DNA of 6,394 nt from an uncultured Pseudomonadota bacterium (lineage in GTDB: Bacteria > Pseudomonadota > Gammaproteobacteria > Steroidobacterales > Steroidobacteraceae), in the NCBI GenBank assembly GCA_903890265.1, contig CAITAM010000549.1, forward strand, positions 1 through 6,394, in the 5' to 3' direction. The notes under the pieces were generated by a model, which worked only from the letters and a program-made list of their open reading frames with translations, searched no databases and had not been told where the DNA came from. This document shows, piece after piece, positions 1-4,681 of this stretch (positions are counted from its first letter, which is position 1; every line of letters starts with the position of its first letter). A program made the translations under genes and the position numbers.

Positions 1-962
1 ACGTAGCCGGTCAGTACCCCGTCGTCAACGAGCACGCGATCGCGGGTAGCAACGCCCTCCGAATCGAACGGGGCGCTGCCAAGCGCGCGCGGCAGGTGCG
101 GCTGCTCCTCGATGCGCATGAATGCCGGGAACACCTGCGTTCCGGCCGCATCCAGCAGGAACGAACTCTTGCGATACTGGCTGCTGCCGCGGATCGCGGC
201 CAGAAAATGGCCGATGAGTCCGCGCGCCACCTCGGGCACGAAGAGCACGGGAGCGCGGGTCGTGGCGAGGCGGCGCGCGCCGAGGCGCCGCACGGTCCGC
301 TCGGCCGCTACCCGACCGACGTGGGCCGGTGGCTCGAGGGCCTCCCCGGCCCGCGCCGCGGTGTACCAGTAATCGCGCTCCATGGTCTCGCCCTCACTCG
401 CGACGACCACGCAGGACTGGCTGTAGTAAGTACTCGGGAATCCGGCAAGGAATCCCTGGCTGTTACCGTACACCTTGAGGCCACGCTGTGCCGCGACCGA
501 CGCACCCTCGGAGTTCGTGATCCGGGGGTCAGTGGCAAGTGCCGCGGCTTCGCTCTCCTTGGCAATCCGGATCGCCGACTCGACATCAAGCGCCCAGGGG
601 TGATCAAGATCGAGGTCCGGAATATCGGTTGCCTGGTCGGCGGGGTCTGGCAGACCGGCGTACGGATCCTCCGCGGCGTAGCGCGCCATGCTGACGGCCT
701 TCGCGATGGTCTCGGCGACCGCCGGCCAGTGGAGGTCGCCCGTGGTGGCAGAGCCCTTGCGCTGCCCGAGGTAGACGGTGATGCCAAGGCCACGGTCACG
801 GTGGTGCTCGAGTGTCTCGACCTCACCGAGGCGCACGGTGACCGACAGGCCGGAATCGACCGATACGCCGGCGTCGGCTGCCGTCGCCCCGAGGCGCCGG
901 GCCTCGTCGAGCGAGCGGGTGATCAGTGACTCAAGCTCTGACTTGGCGGGAAATTCGCTCAT
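1..962 (-). CDS. pmbA: PmbA/TldE metalloprotease-complex subunit, 3' end cut by window edge
   Basis: This encodes the TldE (PmbA) subunit of the TldD/TldE protease, a cytosolic complex known from E. coli to trim the microcin B17 leader and degrade CcdA. In that family TldD carries the metal-binding HExxxH motif and TldE does not; none is visible here. My minus-strand translation is open for 320 codons with no stop. Family-typical blocks are TVRLGEVE (about 42–49), GITVY (60–64), DLDLDHPW (116–123), RITNSEG (147–153), ERDYWYT (195–201), YRKSSFLLD (263–271) and PFDSEGV (298–304). E. coli PmbA is about 450 residues, so roughly the last 130 lie beyond position 1. The ATG at 962–960 is chosen because an in-frame TAG lies at 992–990 with no other start between, and AAGG sits 6 bases upstream. 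It is divergent from darP, the same arrangement as yjgA–pmbA in E. coli. The partner tldD is not in the window. Confidence 0.95.
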   Translation of the reverse strand, partial: MSEFPAKSELESLITRSLDEARRLGATAADAGVSVDSGLSVTVRLGEVETLEHHRDRGLGITVYLGQRKGSATTGDLHWPAVAETIAKAVSMARYAAEDPYAGLPDPADQATDIPDLDLDHPWALDVESAIRIAKESEAAALATDPRITNSEGASVAAQRGLKVYGNSQGFLAGFPSTYYSQSCVVVASEGETMERDYWYTAARAGEALEPPAHVGRVAAERTVRRLGARRLATTRAPVLFVPEVARGLIGHFLAAIRGSSQYRKSSFLLDAAGTQVFPAFMRIEEQPHLPRALGSAPFDSEGVATRDRVLVDDGVLTGY

Positions 963-991
963 GATCTGCCTTGGCGACGACTCGGGGCGCT

Positions 992-1000
992 AGTCTACCA
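992..1000 (-). promoter_or_regulatory. candidate extended −10 promoter for pmbA
   Basis: On the minus strand this reads TGGTAGACT: a TG dinucleotide one base before TAGACT, which matches the TATAAT consensus at four of six positions. Transcription would begin near 985, leaving a leader of about 22 bases that contains the AAGG ribosome-binding sequence. No good −35 hexamer is visible at the usual spacing, which fits the extended −10 class but also weakens the call. Confidence 0.35.
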
Positions 1001-1004
1001 ACCT

Positions 1005-1029
1005 CGGGCGCGGCAGCGGCGAACGCCCG
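1005..1029. repeat. 6-bp inverted repeat between the divergent promoters
   Basis: CGGGCG (1005–1010) and CGCCCG (1024–1029) form a perfect inverted repeat around a 13-base spacer. The repeat sits between the two outward-facing −10 candidates of pmbA (992–997) and darP (1036–1041), where a shared operator could lie. In DNA this GC-rich such short repeats occur often by chance, so regulatory meaning is uncertain. Confidence 0.2.
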
Positions 1030-1032
1030 CAG

Positions 1033-1041
1033 TGGTAAAGT
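1033..1041 (+). promoter_or_regulatory. candidate extended −10 promoter for darP
   Basis: The sequence TGGTAAAGT has the TG-n extension followed by TAAAGT, four of six consensus positions. The predicted transcript start near 1048 gives a leader of about 24 bases that includes the ribosome-binding site AGGGA. No convincing −35 box is seen. It faces away from the pmbA candidate 30–40 bases to the left. Confidence 0.33.
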
Positions 1042-1061
1042 GGCCCGTCAGCGGTACAGGC

Positions 1062-1066
1062 AGGGA
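1062..1066 (+). promoter_or_regulatory. ribosome-binding site of darP
   Basis: AGGGA lies 5 bases before the GTG at 1072. It supports GTG as the start. An in-frame TAA at 1036–1038 rules out a longer protein, and no in-frame ATG, GTG or TTG lies between that stop and 1072. Confidence 0.6.
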
Positions 1067-1071
1067 CAGCA

Positions 1072-1671
1072 GTGAAAAGGCGGACTGACGACGAAGCCGA
1101 TGCGGCGGCCGATCAGTATGACGGGCCGAGCAAGAGCCAGCGCAAGCGCGATGCGAGCGCGCTGCAGGATCTTGGCGTCGCGCTGACGGCCCTGCCCGAG
1201 GCCGAGCTCGACCTGCTGCCCCTGCCGGAGAAGCTGCGCGACGCGATCGACCTCGCCAAGCGAATCACGAGTCACGGCGCCCTGTTCCGCCAGCGCCAGT
1301 TCATCGGCAAGCTGATGCGAAATATAGATACCGCGCCGATCCAGGCGGCGCTGGACGCGAAAATCGAGGCGCAGGCCGAGGCTGCGCGTCATTTCCATCG
1401 CCTGGAACACTGGCGCGACCGCCTCATCGACGAGGGCGACGAGGCCCTCGGCGCGTTTATCGCGCGCTACCCCGCCGCCGACGGCGGGCAGCTGCGCCGC
1501 CTGGCGTCCGCGGCCCGCGCCGAGCGGCAGGAGGCGATCGCGAAGACCGCCCAGCGTGCACTGTTCAAGGCCATCCGCGCGGCCGGCGAGGCCAGTGCGG
1601 CGGCTGGCGAGGAACGGCCGCCGGACACGTCCGGCAGCAACGCGGCGAGCGACAACGAGGGTGATGCCTGA
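1072..1671 (+). CDS. darP: DarP/YjgA, 50S ribosomal subunit assembly factor (DUF615)
   Basis: DarP (formerly YjgA) binds the immature large ribosomal subunit in the cytosol and helps fold the peptidyl-transferase region of 23S rRNA; this role is known from the E. coli protein. The 199-residue product matches the family in order: SKSQRKRDA near the start (about 20–29), the helix with LRDAIDLAKRI (55–65), RQRQFIGKLMRNID (73–86), FHRLEHWRDRLID (108–120) and the closing helix with RRLASAARAE (142–151). It starts at GTG with a good ribosome-binding site. E. coli YjgA is about 183 residues; here the tail after about residue 173 is rich in Ala, Gly, Ser and acidic residues and is probably disordered. 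The gene is divergent from pmbA and lies 50 bases before purE in the same direction, so some readthrough into the purine genes is possible. Confidence 0.94.
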   Translation: MKRRTDDEADAAADQYDGPSKSQRKRDASALQDLGVALTALPEAELDLLPLPEKLRDAIDLAKRITSHGALFRQRQFIGKLMRNIDTAPIQAALDAKIEAQAEAARHFHRLEHWRDRLIDEGDEALGAFIARYPAADGGQLRRLASAARAERQEAIAKTAQRALFKAIRAAGEASAAAGEERPPDTSGSNAASDNEGDA

Positions 1672-1706
1672 CGGCCCGGCAGCGCGGCAGTCAGCCGGCG
1701 GCCCCG

Positions 1707-1715
1707 TGGTATCAT
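1707..1715 (+). promoter_or_regulatory. candidate extended −10 promoter for purE, possibly giving a leaderless mRNA
   Basis: TGGTATCAT contains the TG-n extension followed by TATCAT, five of six consensus bases, the best −10 candidate in the window. A start site about 7 bases after the hexamer falls at or next to the purE ATG (1722). There is no purine-rich ribosome-binding sequence between them. No PurR-type operator is visible in the 50-base gap and no good −35 box is seen. Confidence 0.42.
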
Positions 1716-1721
1716 CAGCCA

Positions 1722-2219
1722 ATGACTGCACTGGTCGGCATCATCATGGGGTCAACTTCCGACTGGGAGACGATGAGCCATGCCGTGAAGATCCTTGAGG
1801 ATCTTGGCGTCGCCCACGAGACCCGGGTCGTGTCGGCCCACCGCACACCCGACCTCCTCTTTGAGTATGCCGGCAGCGCCCTCGGGCGCGGACTCGAGGT
1901 ACTCATCGCCGGTGCGGGCGGTGCGGCTCACCTGCCCGGCATGGCGGCCGCCAAAACGCGCCTGCCGGTCCTCGGCGTACCGGTGCAGTCGAAGGCCCTG
2001 AACGGCATGGACTCTCTCCTGTCGATTGCGCAAATGCCTGCCGGTATTCCGGTGGGCACCCTCGCGATCGGCGTGGCCGGAGCCAAGAACGCGGCGCTGC
2101 TGGCTGCCGCGATCCTTGCCAACAAATACCCGGAGATCGGCGCGCGGCTCGATGCTTACCGTGCCGAGCAGACCGCACAGGTTCTGGCACATCCGGATCC
2201 GCGCCAGCCACACCCGTGA
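1722..2219 (+). CDS. purE: PurE, N5-carboxyaminoimidazole ribonucleotide mutase (class I)
   Basis: PurE moves the carboxyl group of N5-CAIR to C4 to give CAIR in cytosolic de novo purine synthesis, using the product of PurK. The 165-residue protein has the usual class I length. Its active-site segments are intact: MGSTSDW (9–15), with Ser11 and Asp14 aligning to E. coli Ser16 and Asp19; SAHRTP (38–43), with His40 aligning to catalytic His45; GAGGAAHLPGM (64–74); and LGVPVQS (84–90). The presence of purK directly downstream supports the class I mutase over the class II AIR carboxylase. The ATG at 1722 has no Shine-Dalgarno sequence in front and no in-frame ATG or GTG in the gap upstream, while an extended −10 lies just 6 bases before it. 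The TGA stop overlaps the purK start. The short C-terminal tail is proline and histidine rich. Confidence 0.98.
   Translation: MTALVGIIMGSTSDWETMSHAVKILEDLGVAHETRVVSAHRTPDLLFEYAGSALGRGLEVLIAGAGGAAHLPGMAAAKTRLPVLGVPVQSKALNGMDSLLSIAQMPAGIPVGTLAIGVAGAKNAALLAAAILANKYPEIGARLDAYRAEQTAQVLAHPDPRQPHP
2216..2219 (+). other. purE stop / purK start overlap (GTGA)
   Basis: The GTG start of purK (2216–2218) overlaps the TGA stop of purE (2217–2219). No Shine-Dalgarno sequence precedes the GTG, so purK is probably translated by ribosomes finishing purE, keeping the two enzymes of consecutive steps in proportion. Confidence 0.8.
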
Positions 2220-3301
2220 AAATCGGCATCATCGGCGGCGGACAGCTCGGCCGGATGCTCGCCCTCGCGGCTCATCCGCTTGGCCTTTCACCCGTTTTCT
2301 ACGAGCAGACGGCGGACACCTGTGCCGCGGCCGTCGGGCCGGTCAGCACCGGTCGGTTCGATGATCACGCGGCACTGGCGGCCTTCGCGGCGTCCGTGGA
2401 CGTGGTGACGTTCGACTGGGAAAACGTACCGGTGGAGTCGATCCGGCCCTTGACTCGATTTACCCGGGTCAGTCCGCCCGCGGCGGCGCTCGAGCTGTCG
2501 CAGGACCGCCTGACGGAGAAAGACCTGTTCCGGCGCCTGAGGATCCCGACCCCGGGTTATGCCGCCGTCGACAGGGCCAGCGACCTTGCGCGTGCGATCG
2601 ATCGGTTCGGCCTACCGGGCGTGCTGAAGACCCGCCGCTTCGGCTACGACGGCAAGGGACAGGCGGTGCTGCGCACGCCGGGTGAGGCGCGCGCAGGATT
2701 TCGGCGCCTCGCCGGCCAGCCGCTGATCTTCGAGCAGTTCGTGCCGTTTGAACGCGAGGTATCGCTCGTTGCGGTGCGCGCACGCAGCGGCGAAATCCGT
2801 ACCTACCCGCTCGCCGAGAACGTCCACGAGCAGGGAATCCTGGCGTCGAGCTCGGCCCCATTCACCGACCCGCGACTCGCACGTGCGGCCAGCGCGCACG
2901 TACGCCGTCTGCTTGAGGAGATGGACTACGTCGGCGTGCTGGCGGTGGAGTTCTTCGTGCGCGCCGGCCGCCTGATCGCCAACGAGATGGCACCCAGGGT
3001 CCATAACTCCGGGCACTGGACCATCGAAGGGGCCGTGACCAGCCAGTTCGAGAACCACGTGCGTGCCATTGCCGGGCTGCCACTCGGCGATACCGCGGCT
3101 GTCGGGCATGCCGTCATGGTGAACTTTATCGGCCGCATGCCCGCCGCGGCCCGCGTGCTCGCCGTCCCCGGCGCGCACCTGCACGACTACGGCAAGTCGC
3201 CCCGACCCGGCCGAAAACTCGGCCATGCGACCGTGGTCGCCGCCAGCACGGCCGCTCAGGCCCGGGCGCGGCGGACGCTGCTCGCGTTGCGCCGTCGTTA
3301 G
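2216..3301 (+). CDS. purK: PurK, N5-carboxyaminoimidazole ribonucleotide synthase
   Basis: PurK uses ATP and bicarbonate to convert AIR to N5-CAIR, the substrate of PurE, in the cytosol. The 361-residue product has the ATP-grasp layout of the family: N-terminal GIIGGGQLGRM (4–14), DWENVP (67–72), SQDRLTEK (95–102), the glycine-rich ATP loop FGYDGKGQ (142–149), the metal and substrate segment NEMAPRVHNSGHWT (256–269), QFENHVRA (277–284), and the C-terminal HDYGK (323–327) and GRKLGH (332–337). Length and motif order are normal and nothing is missing. The start is GTG, overlapping the purE stop, which implies translational coupling. The stop TAG is followed 34 bases later by the FHA-ATPase gene on the same strand, so the three may share a transcript. 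Confidence 0.98.
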   Translation: MKIGIIGGGQLGRMLALAAHPLGLSPVFYEQTADTCAAAVGPVSTGRFDDHAALAAFAASVDVVTFDWENVPVESIRPLTRFTRVSPPAAALELSQDRLTEKDLFRRLRIPTPGYAAVDRASDLARAIDRFGLPGVLKTRRFGYDGKGQAVLRTPGEARAGFRRLAGQPLIFEQFVPFEREVSLVAVRARSGEIRTYPLAENVHEQGILASSSAPFTDPRLARAASAHVRRLLEEMDYVGVLAVEFFVRAGRLIANEMAPRVHNSGHWTIEGAVTSQFENHVRAIAGLPLGDTAAVGHAVMVNFIGRMPAAARVLAVPGAHLHDYGKSPRPGRKLGHATVVAASTAAQARARRTLLALRRR

Positions 3302-3326
3302 GCACGTGCCTCTCAGCCCGTGAGGA
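3301..3326 (+). repeat. palindrome and small hairpin between purK and the ATPase gene
   Basis: GGCACGTGCC (3301–3310) is a perfect 10-bp palindrome that begins at the last base of the purK stop. It is followed by CTCA (3312–3315) and TGAG (3321–3324), which can pair around a 5-base loop. The second arm overlaps GAGGA (3322–3326), the ribosome-binding site 9 bases before the ATG at 3336, so the hairpin could partly mask it. The stem is short and has no T-run, so this is not a standard terminator. Confidence 0.3.
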
Positions 3327-3335
3327 CCGAGCCCC

Positions 3336-4649
3336 ATGTACCTTGAGCTGTTCGGCCTAAAGGAACTGCCGTTCCGGCTCAGCCCGGATCCGCAGTTCCT
3401 GTACCTGTCGAAGCACCACGCCCGCGCCAAGACCTACATGGAATCGACCGTGTGGTTCACGGACGGCTTCGTCGTGGTCACGGGTGAGATCGGCTCAGGC
3501 AAGACGACGCTGATCGAGACGTTCCTGCGCGAGATCGACAAGGACGTGGTCGTCGCCCAGATCAACCAGACGCAGCTGTCGCCGATCGCGTTCCTGCAGA
3601 CACTTCTCGCTCAGTTCGGTTTCGCCCCGTTCAAGATGAAGAAGGCCGAACTCCTCGCCACGATCAGCAACTTCCTCGTCGAACAGTACGCCGCCGGCCG
3701 CAAGGTGCTGCTGGTCGTCGACGAGGCGCAGAACCTGTCGAACCGCGTGCTTGAGGAAATCCGCCTGCTCTCCGGGATCGAGACGACCAAAGACAAGACC
3801 CTGCGCATCATTCTTGCCGGCCAGCCGGAGCTCAATGACAAGCTGCGGTCCCCCGAACTCGTGCAGCTTGCGCAGCGGATCCGCCTGCGGTTTCACCTGA
3901 CCGCGCTGTCACGCACCGACCTGTCGGCCTACGTCCGGCACCGGCTGGAGGTTGCCGGCAGTGGCGGACGGGAGATTTTCACGGAAGACGCCCTGTCCGC
4001 GATCTATACCTACTCGGGTGGCGTGCCGCGGCTGATCAACACGCTGTGCGATACGGCGCTGATGAGTGCCTTCGCGGTCGAGAAGAACGTCGTCGACCGG
4101 GCCGTGGTCGAGGGCGCGGTCGAGGAACTGCAGTGGGTCGAGTTCATGGCGCGGACCAACCGGATGCCGGTCCTCGAGCCGCGGAATCTGCCCGCAGTGC
4201 CCCCGCCGGCGGGACCCGTTCTCGCCCGCCTTTACCTTGCCACCGAGGGCAGGACGGTCGCCGAGTACGAGCTGCGGACCGGGCGGTTCGTCATCGGCAG
4301 AACCTACGACAACGACCTGCAGATCGACTCCAAGTTCGTCAGCCGGCACCACTGCCAGATCTCGAGTGACACCGAGGAATCGGTCCTCGAGGACCTGAAC
4401 AGCACCAATGGCGTCTACATCCGCAGCCGGCGCGTGCGCCGCCACGTGCTGAAAGACGGCGACGTGATCGTGATCGGGCGCCATGAAGTCATGTACGTCG
4501 ATGAGCGGGTCATGCGCACGATCGCGACCAGCACCTCGAGCACCGGCACCCTGCGGGTGCCCCCCTCGCTGGCCGCCGCCGCGCCGGGCGACGTGGCCGA
4601 GCCCGGCGAGCCGCCAATCCTGCTGCCCAGCCCGCGGCCCGATCGCTGA
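3336..4649 (+). CDS. ExeA/GspA-type AAA+ ATPase with C-terminal FHA domain
   Basis: The N-terminal part (about 1–270) is an AAA+ ATPase of the ExeA/GspA/MshM family: the signature YLELFGLKELPF at the start, Walker A GEIGSGKTT (50–58), Walker B LLVVDEAQ (125–132), sensor-1 segment ILAGQPEL (159–166), an arginine-finger region QRIRLR (180–185) and GVPRLIN (229–235). After a proline-rich linker (about 279–296) comes an FHA domain (about 298–390) with the expected phosphothreonine-binding residues: GR 321–322, SRHH 336–339, and NSTNG 355–359. A low-complexity Ala/Pro tail follows (about 400–437). Aeromonas ExeA has a membrane segment and a periplasmic peptidoglycan-binding domain and helps secretin assembly; here I see no membrane segment, so the protein should be cytoplasmic. 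Start supported by GAGGA at 3322. Its true process is unknown: it may regulate secretion, pilus or polysaccharide machinery in response to Ser/Thr phosphorylation. No secretin or exosortase gene is present in the window. Confidence 0.9.
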   Translation: MYLELFGLKELPFRLSPDPQFLYLSKHHARAKTYMESTVWFTDGFVVVTGEIGSGKTTLIETFLREIDKDVVVAQINQTQLSPIAFLQTLLAQFGFAPFKMKKAELLATISNFLVEQYAAGRKVLLVVDEAQNLSNRVLEEIRLLSGIETTKDKTLRIILAGQPELNDKLRSPELVQLAQRIRLRFHLTALSRTDLSAYVRHRLEVAGSGGREIFTEDALSAIYTYSGGVPRLINTLCDTALMSAFAVEKNVVDRAVVEGAVEELQWVEFMARTNRMPVLEPRNLPAVPPPAGPVLARLYLATEGRTVAEYELRTGRFVIGRTYDNDLQIDSKFVSRHHCQISSDTEESVLEDLNSTNGVYIRSRRVRRHVLKDGDVIVIGRHEVMYVDERVMRTIATSTSSTGTLRVPPSLAAAAPGDVAEPGEPPILLPSPRPDR

Positions 4650-4653
4650 CAGC

Positions 4654-4681
4654 GTCCGGCCGGACCCCTACGGGGCGCCCC
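4654..4681. other. palindromes at the convergent gene ends, possible weak bidirectional terminator
   Basis: GTCCGGCCGGAC (4654–4665) is a perfect 12-bp palindrome in the 18-base gap between the two facing stop codons. GGGGCGCCCC (4672–4681), a perfect 10-bp palindrome, lies in the last codons of the kinase gene. CCCC (4665–4668) can also pair with GGGG (4672–4675). The symmetry would work on both strands, but no T-run follows on either side, so factor-independent termination is doubtful. Confidence 0.28.

Noticed and set aside
96..929. A 277-residue open frame on the plus strand
   Set aside because: It lies wholly antisense to pmbA, whose minus-strand translation matches the family along its length; the composition is a typical high-GC shadow with no recognisable motif.
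1672..1721. PurR operator or purine riboswitch upstream of purE
   Set aside because: The 50-base gap has no match to the PurR palindrome and is too short for a purine aptamer; only the −10 candidate is visible.
1048..1731. A 227-residue minus-strand frame across darP
   Set aside because: Antisense to darP, whose sequence matches the DarP family; Leu/Arg/Ala-rich shadow composition.
1166..1813. A 16-base direct repeat, AGGATCTTGGCGTCGC, at 1166–1181 (darP) and 1798–1813 (purE)
   Set aside because: Both copies are in frame and encode DLGVA within normal conserved family sequence, so shared codon use for the same short peptide explains it better than a mobile or regulatory repeat.
2612..3430. 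A 272-residue minus-strand frame across purK and the ATPase start
   Set aside because: Antisense to well-identified PurK sequence and crosses a gene boundary; no motif and no plausible start signal.
3909..4484. A 191-residue minus-strand frame inside the ATPase gene
   Set aside because: Antisense to the AAA+ and FHA coding sequence; His/Asp/Val-rich composition is the reverse complement of normal high-GC codons.
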